Assembly (NCBI GenBank): GCA_937949745.1
Contig: CALECM010000066.1
Coordinates: forward strand, 1 to 28,469
Source of the DNA: an uncultured Bacteroidales bacterium
GTDB lineage: Bacteria; Bacteroidota; Bacteroidia; Bacteroidales; WCHB1-69
Direction: 5' to 3'
Length of the DNA stretch: 28,469 nucleotides
How positions within the stretch are numbered: the stretch's first letter is position 1; each line of letters begins with the position of its first letter. The notes beneath the pieces are model-generated. The model did no database searches, was not told the origin of the DNA, and saw only the letters and a program-made list of their open reading frames with translations. A program made the position numbers and the translations under genes. Below, piece by piece: positions 1 to 7,703 of this stretch.

Positions 1-1
1 G

Positions 2-562
2 CAGAATGTAGTAGCCGCTTTTATTCCCGATACTTATGAAATTTATTACGATGTAACGGCTGAGGAATTTTTTGAGAAACTTTACGGTTATTACCAGAAA
101 TTCTGGGAAGGTGAACGCGAGAAAAAAGCAAAGGCTATAGGGTTGTCTCCGACAGAGGTGGTAACACTGGCTTCTATCGTGGAAGAAGAAAACTTAAAAG
201 GTGGCGAAGAGGCCATGATCGCGGGTCTGTATATCAACCGCCTGAATAAAGGAATGAAGTTACAGGCTGATCCTACCGTGAAATTCGCTTGGGGTGATTT
301 TTCCATGACCCGGATTTACAATAAACATCTGGAGATCGATTCTCCTTATAATACTTACCTTTACAATGGATTACCTCCCGGACCAATCCGTATTCCTGCC
401 CCGTCAACTGTGGATTCAGTTTTAGATTACACCCGGCATCACTATTTATTCATGTGTGCCAAAGAGGATTTTTCAGGTAAACATAATTTCGCGGCTACGG
501 ATAAAGAACATGCGATAAATGCCCGGAAATACCACCAAGCCCTGAACCGGAGAAATCGATAA
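2..562 (+). CDS. mltG: Endolytic transglycosylase MltG, 3' part
   Basis: C-terminal part of the inner-membrane lytic transglycosylase that cuts nascent peptidoglycan strands and terminates their elongation. The reading frame is open from base 2, so the N-terminal membrane anchor and LysM-like part lie outside the window. The YceG/MltG signature is clear: ASIVEEE holds the catalytic Glu (first Glu, codon at 182-184), followed by the INRL, LQADPTVKFA and YNTYLYNGLPPGPI blocks that line the active site in the family. The end (KHNFAATDKEHAINARKYHQ) matches the usual MltG C-terminus, so the 3' end is intact. Its last 92 bases, with the downstream flank, recur as a decayed copy at about 837-1100. 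Family assignment is firm. Confidence 0.95.
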   Translation, partial: QNVVAAFIPDTYEIYYDVTAEEFFEKLYGYYQKFWEGEREKKAKAIGLSPTEVVTLASIVEEENLKGGEEAMIAGLYINRLNKGMKLQADPTVKFAWGDFSMTRIYNKHLEIDSPYNTYLYNGLPPGPIRIPAPSTVDSVLDYTRHHYLFMCAKEDFSGKHNFAATDKEHAINARKYHQALNRRNR

Positions 563-734
563 CTTTTCCGGACGCATACCTTACGGCATGCGTGAATGAC
601 TGTCCAATTCAAAAGCTACAGGACGGGAATGCCTAACGGCATTCAAGGGTTTTCGCGAAAATATTCTGAATTTCCACAAATCCCGGCAGATTCAAGGATT
701 AATGTTGATGAGAAATCCAAAAATTATCATAATA
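471..734. repeat. 264-bp direct repeat, copy 1 (mltG 3' end plus flank)
   Basis: This block spans the last 92 bases of mltG and 172 bases beyond its stop. It recurs at 837-1100 in the same order with scattered substitutions and one-base indels; the offset is 366 bp. Beyond the stop it carries two hairpins with four-base loops, 573-592 (one mismatch) and 627-644 (perfect 7-bp stem), and a self-complementary stretch at 650-661. Confidence 0.9.
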
Positions 735-836
735 ACCATATTTGATTGATTAGAATCCATAGAGAAATGTCTAACTTTTTTTAAAGACTTAGAATTTTAT
801 TCCATGAATCTCTTTAAGGGTTCCCACCGGGTAACT

Positions 837-928
837 TTTCCAGGTAACACAATTTCGCAGCTACGGATAAAGAACATGCGATAAATGTCCGGAAATACCG
901 CCAGGCCCTGAACCGGAGAATCGATAAC
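837..928 (+). pseudogene. Duplicated, decayed 3' end of mltG
   Basis: These bases match the final ~30 codons of mltG (from the FSGKHNF segment to the stop). Single-base deletions near 846 and in the AGAAATCG/AGAATCG stretch break the frame, and there is no upstream part of the gene. It is therefore a non-coding remnant of a tandem duplication that captured the gene's end, not a second enzyme. Confidence 0.85.
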
Positions 929-1100
929 TTTTCCGGACGCATACCTTACGGCATGCGTGAATGACTGCCCAATTCACGAGCTACAGGGCGGGAATGCCTA
1001 ACGGCATTCAAGGGTTTTCGCGAAAATATTCTGAATTCCAACAAATCCCGGCAGGATTCAAGGATTAATGTTGATGAGAAATCCAAAAATTATCATAATA
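837..1100. repeat. 264-bp direct repeat, copy 2
   Basis: Second copy of the block at 471-734, with the same two hairpins at 938-957 and 992-1009. It joins the first copy through a spacer of about 100 bp (735-836). That spacer itself resembles a degraded version of the 190-bp module found further right: it shares the CCGGGTAACTTTT string and an ATCCA-AGAGAAA string. Confidence 0.9.
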
Positions 1101-1103
1101 CTT

Positions 1104-1830
1104 TAATTGTTTAAAAATCCCCGGTGAAACATTATTTACTATAAGAACATTATATTAACCACCGAATCCCGTCAGGGATTCCAGCCGGGTAACTTTAAAA
1201 TACGGGATAAATATTCGCATGCCTTGAGGTATGCGACCATTTTCTAAGGATGATAAAATCTTCTGAGATGACCAAAGATATCATAAGAAATGTATATAGA
1301 TTGAAGTAAATCCACAGAGAAAATTATCTTTCGAGCATTATATTAAACTCCGAATCCCGTCAGGGATTCCAGCCGGGTAACTTTAAAATGCGGGATAAAT
1401 ATTCGCATGCCTTTAGGTATGCGACCATTTTTAAGGATGACAAAATCTTCTGAGATGGCCAAAGATATCAGGGAAAACCATATAAATTGAGGTAAAAATC
1501 CACAGAGAAAAATTATCTACTTTCGAGCATTATATTAACCACCGAATCCCGTCAGGGATTCCAGTCGGGTAACTTTAAAATGCGGGATAAATATTAGCAT
1601 GCCTTGAGGTATGCGACCATTTTTAAGGATGACGAAATCTTCTGAGATGGCCAAAGATATCAGGGAAAACCATATAGATTGAGGTAAATCCACAGAGAAA
1701 AATTATCTCTTTCGAGCTTATATTAACCTCCGAATCCCGTCAGGGATTCCAGCAGGGTAACTTAAAATACGGGATAATATTAGCATGCCTTTAGGTATGC
1801 GACCATTTTTAAGGATGACGAGATCATCGG
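1104..1830. repeat. Tandem array of ~190-bp palindromic modules
   Basis: Four imperfect units begin at about 1149, 1336, 1528 and 1717 (spacings 187, 192 and 189); the last is shortened. Each carries two hairpins with four-base loops. One is GAATCCC-gtca-GGGATTC (first at 1164-1181). The other is CGCATGCC-ttga-GGTATGCG (first at 1216-1235), with a G-T pair. A/T-rich filler ends in CATTATATTAA. The 1104-1148 segment aligns to the tail of a unit, so the array starts slightly earlier than the first complete unit. No open frame, direct-repeat/spacer regularity or transposase is seen. The units resemble REP/MITE-like intergenic repeats; the mobilising enzyme, if any, is not in the window. Confidence 0.88.
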
Positions 1831-1908
1831 GGTTTTTACAGAATATTGTAATCTTCCACTACCCCACCGGGATTCCCGCTTGGTCGCTTAAATTCTTTAT
1901 TTTGTAGA

Positions 1909-1942
1909 TTTGTTCAGCACTCACTATTTTTATGTAATTTTG
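1909..1942 (+). promoter_or_regulatory. Bacteroidota-type promoter for corA operon
   Basis: A TTTG -33 element (1909-1912) and a TAATTTTG -7 element (1935-1942, matching TAnnTTTG) are separated by 22 bases, slightly longer than usual. The start codon of corA follows about 70 bases on, after a purine-rich leader at about 1990-2004. Confidence 0.6.
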
Positions 1943-2012
1943 CCCGCCTGTAAATTACAAACCGGAATGTAGAAATTTGTTCTTCTTCTAAAGAGAGAAA
2001 GGGGATATTAAA

Positions 2013-2924
2013 ATGGTGGATACCATTAGTTTTGGAACGCTGAAATGGCACCATATCACAAATCCGACTGTGGAGGATTTGGATTTTCTGAGAAATAATT
2101 TCCATTTCCATCCTTTGGATATCGAAGATTGTTCCAGTTTTGTACAACGTCCCAAAATAGATATTTACGACGACTATTATTTTATCGTACTTCATTTTCC
2201 CATTCTGGACAAAAGAAATAATATAGTTAAAACCGAAGAGACCAAGATATTCTGGGGACAGGATTATATTATCACGGTGGTCAACGCCCATTCCGTAGTG
2301 GTAGATCTTTTCAATCTCACCCGACTTGATCCCGAAGAAATTGAAGAAGAAAGCTTAAGTACCACCAGTGATGCTATTCTTTATAATATCCTTTACCGGA
2401 TGCTGAAAGAAACGTTCCTGCTGGTAGAGCGGATGGGAACAGAAATCGATACGATCAACCGGGAATTATTCGATGCCAAATCCGAAAAGATCATTGAACA
2501 GATATCGCGAATCCGCAAAAATATCATCCAGTTAAACACTATCTTCAAACCCCAGTTGCGTATGTTCCACAAATTTGAATCGGGGGAAGTAAAGGGTTTT
2601 GCGGAAAATATGGAAGATTACTGGGGCAATATCCTGGATTTCTACCAGAAGATGTGGGATATGATCGATGACTACGGAGAATTGGTCGCCGGACTCTCCA
2701 ATACCTTTGATTCCTTACAGGCGAACAAAACGAATGAAATTATGCGGGTGCTCACGATCATTTCGACCATCGTGCTCCCTTTGACCTTCATTACGGGATT
2801 ATATGGGATGAATGTCGCGCTTCCTATGGAAGACTGGTCTTCCGCTTTCCTGATTATTAATGGCTTGTGCCTTTTGATCATCATTATACTGCTGGTTTCC
2901 TTCAAACGTAAAAAATGGATGTAA
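2013..2924 (+). CDS. corA: CorA-family magnesium/cobalt transporter
   Basis: Inner-membrane divalent-cation channel of the CorA/2-TM-GxN family, which forms pentamers and carries Mg2+ (also Co2+). The 303-residue length is typical. The N-terminal two thirds are the cytoplasmic alpha/beta and long-helix funnel (acidic and charged, with HHITNPTVEDL near the start). The end has two membrane segments, about 248-264 and 278-297. The signature YGMN (G265-M266-N267) closes the first, followed by a short acidic periplasmic loop and a basic tail (KRKK). The ATG at 2013 follows a purine-rich GAGAGAAAGGGG leader. It is the first gene of a tight cluster: the next start is three bases after its stop. Ion specificity cannot be settled from sequence. 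Confidence 0.93.
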   Translation: MVDTISFGTLKWHHITNPTVEDLDFLRNNFHFHPLDIEDCSSFVQRPKIDIYDDYYFIVLHFPILDKRNNIVKTEETKIFWGQDYIITVVNAHSVVVDLFNLTRLDPEEIEEESLSTTSDAILYNILYRMLKETFLLVERMGTEIDTINRELFDAKSEKIIEQISRIRKNIIQLNTIFKPQLRMFHKFESGEVKGFAENMEDYWGNILDFYQKMWDMIDDYGELVAGLSNTFDSLQANKTNEIMRVLTIISTIVLPLTFITGLYGMNVALPMEDWSSAFLIINGLCLLIIIILLVSFKRKKWM

Positions 2925-2927
2925 GAT

Positions 2928-3383
2928 ATGGCAGCAAAACCGATTAACATGAAACATTACACTATCAAATTTAAATTGGTAGAGATGGAGCCGGATAATT
3001 ACCACATTACCATCAAAGCCCGTATAGGAAAAATTCCGGTGAACCTGGTGATCGATACCGGAGCTTCCCATACCTGTTTCGACCTGGATTTTATCCGTTC
3101 TCTTAACCAGGAAACCGTCATCGACGATAATCAGGGTATGAACGTGGGTGTAGGAAGCTCGGATTTCGAAAGTAAGATTTCCACTATCTGTGATTTCACC
3201 ATAGGAAAACTTGAAATACCCGAATACCAGATCGTTTTATTAGATCTCCAACATATTAATGCCGCTTATAAAATGATGAAACTTCCAAAAATACATGGAA
3301 TCTTAGGAGGAGATATTTTTGTCAGGTTTTCAGCCGTAATCGATTACCAGAAACAAGAAATGACCTTATGGACGAACAACTGA
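2928..3383 (+). CDS. Retropepsin-like aspartic protease domain protein
   Basis: A 151-residue single-domain protein with the hallmarks of a retropepsin-type aspartic protease. The D-T-G-A-S active-site motif (D43) sits after a hydrophobic strand, and a C-terminal GILGGD (about 124-129) corresponds to the hydrophobic-hydrophobic-G segment that packs behind the active site. Such proteins act as homodimers, each chain giving one Asp. There is no signal peptide or membrane segment, so it is likely cytoplasmic. The ATG at 2928 is three bases after corA; an internal Met at residue 8 is an alternative start. The 3' end overlaps ruvC by 16 bases, so all three genes are probably co-transcribed. Substrate unknown; it could be a processing or housekeeping peptidase of the COG3577/clan AA type. 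Confidence 0.8.
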   Translation: MAAKPINMKHYTIKFKLVEMEPDNYHITIKARIGKIPVNLVIDTGASHTCFDLDFIRSLNQETVIDDNQGMNVGVGSSDFESKISTICDFTIGKLEIPEYQIVLLDLQHINAAYKMMKLPKIHGILGGDIFVRFSAVIDYQKQEMTLWTNN

Positions 3384-3922
3384 TACTGGGAGTCGATCCG
3401 GGAACCACGATTATGGGATACGCGTTGATGAATGTACGGCAACGGGTGGTTACGGTAATTGAAATGGATGTGGTTAAGATGACGAAACTTCCCGACCAGA
3501 ATGCGAAATTAAAAAAGATCTTCGAAACAACTTTTGAACTTATCCGGAAATACCAGCCACATATTTTAGCAATTGAGGCACCCTTTTACGGTAAAAATCC
3601 GCAATCAATGCTCAAATTGGGTCGGGCGCAGGGTGTTGTGATCGCAGCCTGTCTTCGTGAAGGGCTTGAAGTCTTTGAATATTCTCCCCGTAAAATCAAA
3701 CAATCCATTACCGGCAAAGGGAATGCTTCCAAAGAACAGGTTGCGGCCATGTTGCACAGGATGTGTAAAATACCGGGAGAAAGCCACTATTTGGATGCCA
3801 CGGACGCGCTCGCAGTGGCGTATTGTCATCATTTACAAAACAAAATCGAAATCACGGGAGAAAAATTCTCCGGCTGGGGAGCTTTTATCGCCAAAAATGA
3901 GGACCGGATTATTAAAAAATAA
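3368..3922 (+). CDS. ruvC: Holliday junction resolvase RuvC
   Basis: Endonuclease that resolves four-way junctions with RuvAB in recombinational repair. At 184 residues it is of normal size with a short C-terminal extension. All four metal-binding acids are present: D10 in GVDPGT, E70 in AIEAPFYGKN, and D143 and D146 in LDATDALAVAYCH. The junction-binding segment (SMLKLGRAQGVV) and the basic KIKQSITGKGNASKEQV segment are also intact. The start overlaps the upstream protease gene by 16 bases, suggesting coupled translation. No ruvA or ruvB is nearby, as is common in Bacteroidota. The gene ends with a TAA and no obvious hairpin terminator. Confidence 0.97.
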   Translation: MDEQLILGVDPGTTIMGYALMNVRQRVVTVIEMDVVKMTKLPDQNAKLKKIFETTFELIRKYQPHILAIEAPFYGKNPQSMLKLGRAQGVVIAACLREGLEVFEYSPRKIKQSITGKGNASKEQVAAMLHRMCKIPGESHYLDATDALAVAYCHHLQNKIEITGEKFSGWGAFIAKNEDRIIKK

Positions 3923-4109
3923 TATCCATCATCCTTAATAATAAGAAAAGAGCATATAATCGGGCATTTCATATAAAGACAGAAAAACCTCAGCGCAAAT
4001 TTTATTTAATTTATTTATATATCTATTCCTTAAAGAATTAAGACCTGGATCTTTCAGTGCAATAACAATATGGGTAAAGAGAGGTATTTACGCATACACG
4101 TTTTTTTGC

Positions 4110-4117
4110 TATTTTTG
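4110..4117 (+). promoter_or_regulatory. -7 box upstream of prfA
   Basis: TATTTTTG matches TAnnTTTG and lies 21 bases before the prfA start. No clear TTTG -33 partner is visible at the usual distance. The rest of the 216-bp ruvC-prfA gap shows nothing recognisable. Confidence 0.5.
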
Positions 4118-4138
4118 CAATTAAAATCTTAAGTTTGG

Positions 4139-5224
4139 ATGAATAATTTATTGGATAAACTGGAAGCGATTTATAAACGATGGCTCGATATCGGCGAGGA
4201 GATCGCCAAGCCGGAAGCCATGGAGAATATGAAACGCTATATCAAGCTGAGTAAAGATTACAAAGATTTACAGGCAGTTGTCGATGCATACAAAAATTAC
4301 AGGAATATTTTAGATAATATTGTCAATACCAAAGAGATCATCGCAACCGAAAAGGACGAGGATTTCCGGGAAATGGCCAAATCGGAACTGGAAAATTTCA
4401 ATCTTCAACGTGATGAACTGGAAGAGCAGATCAGGTTACTGCTTTTACCTTCGGATCCGCAGGATAGTAAAAATGCCCAGGTGGAAATCCGTGCGGGCAC
4501 GGGCGGAGACGAAGCCAGTATTTTCGCGGGAGACCTTTTCAGGATGTATCAGCATTTTTGCGATAAAAAAGGCTGGAAACTGGAAGTCATATCCATGACC
4601 GAAGGTACCGTTGGCGGATTTAAAGAGATAATCTTTAATATTTTGGGGGAAAATGTCTATGGATTGATGAAATATGAATCCGGTGTACACCGGGTACAGC
4701 GGGTTCCCCAAACCGAGGCACAGGGACGTGTACACACTTCCGCAGCCTCTGTCGTAGTACTTCCGGAAGCCGATGAATTTGACGTGGAATTGAAACAAAG
4801 TGATATCAGAAAAGACACCTATTGTTCTTCCGGTCCAGGCGGACAATCGGTGAATACAACTTATTCCGCAGTCAGGCTGACCCATATCCCCACGGGAATC
4901 GTGGTGGCTATACAGGACGAAAAATCGCAATTGAAAAATCTGGATAAAGCTATGAAAGTGCTTCGTAACAGGCTTTTCGAACTTGAATACAAAAAATACC
5001 TGGACGAAGTTTCTTCCAAGAGGAAGACCATGGTTTCAAGCGGTGACCGTTCGGCAAAGATCCGTACTTATAACTATCCGCAAAACCGTATTACCGATCA
5101 CCGGATCAATGTAACGAGTTATAACCTTACCTCATATATGGATGGTAATATACAGGAAATGATCGAAGCTTTACAGGTTGCGGAAAACGCGGAAAGACTC
5201 AAAGAAGCGGTAGAGGAAGTATAA
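4139..5224 (+). CDS. prfA: Peptide chain release factor 1
   Basis: Class I release factor that reads UAA and UAG and triggers peptide release on the ribosome. The 361-residue length is standard. The universal GGQ (234-236, in SSGPGGQSVNTT) is the peptidyl-transferase-centre motif whose Gln is methylated by PrmC. The decoding tripeptide of RF1 is seen as P-Q-T (190-192, in VHRVQRVPQTEAQGRVHTS), which separates it from RF2 (SPF). The IRAGTGGDEAS block and the C-terminal RTYNYPQNRITDHR block are conserved. A -7 box 21 bases before the ATG suggests its own promoter and a short leader. Confidence 0.98.
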   Translation: MNNLLDKLEAIYKRWLDIGEEIAKPEAMENMKRYIKLSKDYKDLQAVVDAYKNYRNILDNIVNTKEIIATEKDEDFREMAKSELENFNLQRDELEEQIRLLLLPSDPQDSKNAQVEIRAGTGGDEASIFAGDLFRMYQHFCDKKGWKLEVISMTEGTVGGFKEIIFNILGENVYGLMKYESGVHRVQRVPQTEAQGRVHTSAASVVVLPEADEFDVELKQSDIRKDTYCSSGPGGQSVNTTYSAVRLTHIPTGIVVAIQDEKSQLKNLDKAMKVLRNRLFELEYKKYLDEVSSKRKTMVSSGDRSAKIRTYNYPQNRITDHRINVTSYNLTSYMDGNIQEMIEALQVAENAERLKEAVEEV

Positions 5225-5273
5225 TCCCGTGCCACTTTTTACGATCCGTGTTAAAATTTATTCATAGTTTTCG

Positions 5274-5281
5274 TATATTTG
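5274..5281 (+). promoter_or_regulatory. -7 box upstream of trxA
   Basis: TATATTTG matches TAnnTTTG, 46 bases before the trxA start. A -33 element is not evident. It implies transcription of trxA, and possibly the following transporter, separately from prfA. Confidence 0.5.
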
Positions 5282-5327
5282 CCGACACTATTTGGAATTC
5301 AAATATTAATATTTAAAATAAAAAATT

Positions 5328-5642
5328 ATGGCATTAGCAATTAATTCTGATAATTTTCAATCGCTGATGGAAGGCGAACAATTAGTAGTAATCGACTTCT
5401 GGGCGCAATGGTGCGGACCTTGTCGTGCACTCTCTCCTATTATTGAAGAATTGGCTGAGGAATACAAAGACAAAGCTGTAATAGGAAAATGTGATACCGA
5501 TGAAAACAACGATATTGCCGTTCAATTCGGTGTCAGGAATATCCCAATGTTGGTTTTCGTAAAAAACGGGGAAGTAAAAGATACCCTGGTGGGATTAGTT
5601 AAGAAAAACGAGATCGTATCCAAGATCGATGCCTTATTATAA
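5328..5642 (+). CDS. trxA: Thioredoxin
   Basis: Small cytoplasmic dithiol reductase of 104 residues, the usual thioredoxin length. The active site W28-C29-G30-P31-C32 lies in the classic FWAQWCGPCR context after strand beta-3, and the buried Asp of VIDFW is kept. The cis-proline loop reads NIPML, with Met where E. coli has Thr; variation there is known. The C-terminal GxVxK/LVGLVKK segment is present. There is no signal peptide, so it should work in the cytosol, recycled by thioredoxin reductase (not in the window). The next gene starts 44 bases downstream, so co-transcription is possible although no functional link is obvious. Confidence 0.96.
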   Translation: MALAINSDNFQSLMEGEQLVVIDFWAQWCGPCRALSPIIEELAEEYKDKAVIGKCDTDENNDIAVQFGVRNIPMLVFVKNGEVKDTLVGLVKKNEIVSKIDALL

Positions 5643-5686
5643 TTTACTTCTGACCAAATATTTATTAACCAATAAAAAAAATTATT

Positions 5687-7519
5687 ATGTTTAAAAACCA
5701 CCCTAAAGGTTTATTTGTAGCGTTTTTCACCAATATGGGAGAGCGTTTCGGGTTTTACACCATGATGGCCATCCTGGTGCTGTTCCTTCAAGCCAGATAT
5801 GGTTTAACGGAAGCTGAAGCCGGTGATTATTACAGTTGGTTTTATTTTGCCATTTATGCTTTGGCTCTTGTAGGAGGTATTTTCGCAGATTGGACCAAGA
5901 AATATAAAACCGTTATTTTAGTCGGTCAGATCGTTATGTTTGTGGGATACGTCATGATTGCCATACCCGGGATGTCCCTTACCGTATCTTTTCTCAGTTT
6001 ATTGATCATTGCCCTTGGGAACGGATTATTTAAGGGGAATCTCCAGGCTGTTGTCGGACAATTATACGACAACAAACAATACGGACATCTCAGAGATAGT
6101 GCTTTTATGGTATTTTATATGGGAATCAACGTGGGCGCTTTCTTCGCCCCTTTTATCGCTACAGGCGTCAGGAACTGGTGGCTGGAAAAAAATGGTTTCC
6201 TTCATGACGGCAGTTTGCCATCCTTGGCACACCAAATGATGAACGGAACCTTACAGGATACCTCACAATTTCAGGAACTGGCAAACGCAGCCGTGATCAA
6301 CGGACAACCTGTTACCGACCTTATGGGTTTCGCACAGAATTATATCGATGTATTCTCCAGAGGTTATAATTGGGCATTTGCCATTGCGGCTGTAGCCATG
6401 ATTGTCTCCCTGTTGGTTTATATTATTTTTAACAAATTATTACCTTCCAAAAGCAAAGAACTTGCTGCTCAAGCCGTGGCTGTGGAATCGACTCCGGTAG
6501 TCGAAAAGAAATCCCTGAACATTGGAAAATTCATTATTCCGGTTATACTACTGGGAGTTATTACTTTCTTATTCCATTTATTGGGAATGTCAACTGGTAT
6601 CCAGCAAATAGACTATAAATTAGGGTTAGCCATCGGATTATTCGTAGCTTTCGTAGCTTATATGTTCCAGATATCCACCAAAGAAGAAAGACCAAGAGTA
6701 GTATCACTCTGCCTCGTTTTCTGTGTTGTAATATTTTTCTGGATGTCTTTCCATCAGAACGGATTAACGCTTACGTTATTCGCACGTGACTATGTTGTTA
6801 AAGAGGTTGGTCCTTTCACGAACCTGTTCTTTAACCTTTGGTCGATTTTATGTGTAATTGCAACTATAGGCGGTGCCGTACTAGCTCTTAGAAAATCGAA
6901 TCTGAGGAACCGGATTATCGGTTGTGTTCTTTTCTTAGTTGGCGGCGGTTTATGCTACTACTTCACCACCACTTATAGTGCGAGTAACCCTATCTCACCT
7001 GAGATTTTCCAATCTTTCAATCCGCTGTTTATAGTAGCCCTCACACCTTTGGTTATGGGATTCTTCGCATATCTTGCCAGAAAAGGCAAAGAACCTTCAA
7101 CCCCGAAAAAAATCGGTTACGGTATGATCATCGCCGCACTGGGTTTCGTGATCGTATTAATAGCATCTCTCAACCTGGTATCTCCTCACCTTCTCGATGG
7201 AGCTGCACCACCGGAATCTTCAAGGGTATCTCCGTATTGGTTAATGAGTAGTTATTTGGTACTTACCATAGCAGAATTATTCCTGAGTCCGATGGGATTG
7301 TCATTTGTATCCAAAGTAGCTCCGCAAAGATTCCAGGGATTAATGCAGGGTGGATGGCTTCTGGCAACTGCAGTCGGAAATAAATTATTGTTTGTGGGTA
7401 GTTTGATGTGGAACCGCATCGATCTCTATTTATTATGGGGAATTTTCGTGATCTGTTGCGTAGTATCCGCTATCTTCATCTTCTCTATTATGAAAAAATT
7501 AGAGAAAGCGACTGAATAA
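5687..7519 (+). CDS. POT-family peptide (di/tripeptide) MFS transporter
   Basis: Proton-coupled oligopeptide transporter of the inner membrane (PTR2/POT family of the major facilitator superfamily), 610 residues with about 12-14 hydrophobic helices. The first helix carries a version of the E1xxE2R proton/peptide motif: N16-M-G-E19-R20-F-G-F-Y, with Asn in place of the first Glu. The conserved GGIFADW loop after helix 2, the GNGLFKGNLQ segment and the FxxFxxxGxxxGAFFAP-like region of helix 5 are visible. A C-terminal PxxxGLSFVSKVAPQRFQGLMQG block is typical of POTs. Two longer loops (about 165-220 and 260-280) are polar. A strong terminator follows. The substrate is probably di- or tripeptides, by family. 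Confidence 0.9.
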   Translation: MFKNHPKGLFVAFFTNMGERFGFYTMMAILVLFLQARYGLTEAEAGDYYSWFYFAIYALALVGGIFADWTKKYKTVILVGQIVMFVGYVMIAIPGMSLTVSFLSLLIIALGNGLFKGNLQAVVGQLYDNKQYGHLRDSAFMVFYMGINVGAFFAPFIATGVRNWWLEKNGFLHDGSLPSLAHQMMNGTLQDTSQFQELANAAVINGQPVTDLMGFAQNYIDVFSRGYNWAFAIAAVAMIVSLLVYIIFNKLLPSKSKELAAQAVAVESTPVVEKKSLNIGKFIIPVILLGVITFLFHLLGMSTGIQQIDYKLGLAIGLFVAFVAYMFQISTKEERPRVVSLCLVFCVVIFFWMSFHQNGLTLTLFARDYVVKEVGPFTNLFFNLWSILCVIATIGGAVLALRKSNLRNRIIGCVLFLVGGGLCYYFTTTYSASNPISPEIFQSFNPLFIVALTPLVMGFFAYLARKGKEPSTPKKIGYGMIIAALGFVIVLIASLNLVSPHLLDGAAPPESSRVSPYWLMSSYLVLTIAELFLSPMGLSFVSKVAPQRFQGLMQGGWLLATAVGNKLLFVGSLMWNRIDLYLLWGIFVICCVVSAIFIFSIMKKLEKATE

Positions 7520-7542
7520 ATAAATTGATATAATACTTTATG

Positions 7543-7577
7543 AAAACACCGGCAGAATATCTGTCGGTGTTTTTTTA
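7543..7577 (+). terminator. Rho-independent terminator after the POT transporter
   Basis: Stem at 7543-7555 and 7561-7573 (13 bp with one G-T pair), five-base AATAT loop, then a run of T. The other strand also ends in T-rich sequence, so it may stop dnaG transcripts arriving from the right. Confidence 0.9.
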
Positions 7578-7703
7578 TATATTGACCTGAAACATGGTCA
7601 TCAAAAGATTATACATACCATATCAAAAGGAAATAGAATATTTTGAATGGATTTTGATTGTTCGCAACAATTCCCTTAGAAGCCAGAAGTGAAATATTAT
7701 TTT

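Larger units (their letters stand above)
563..1908. other. Long non-coding repeat region between mltG and corA
   Basis: This gap holds the flank of repeat copy 1, the spacer, repeat copy 2 with the mltG remnant, and the tandem array. After about 1830 it becomes unique sequence leading into the corA promoter. I see no credible gene here on either strand. The hairpins lack T-tracts, so they are not obvious terminators, and I see no separate terminator for mltG. Confidence 0.8.

Noticed and set aside
837..928. A second functional transglycosylase gene
   Set aside because: Only the last ~30 codons are present and single-base deletions break the frame.
1149..1830. CRISPR-like array
   Set aside because: The units are about 190 bp and repeated along their whole length with mutations. 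There is no alternation of short constant repeats and unique spacers, and no cas genes nearby.
563..1830. The many hairpins as rho-independent terminators
   Set aside because: The stems are short and not followed by T-tracts; they recur inside a repeat array, so they fit repeat structure better than transcription stops.
4445..4930. Open frame of 161 codons on the - strand
   Set aside because: It is antisense to the well-conserved prfA gene, with His/Cys-rich composition typical of a shadow frame.
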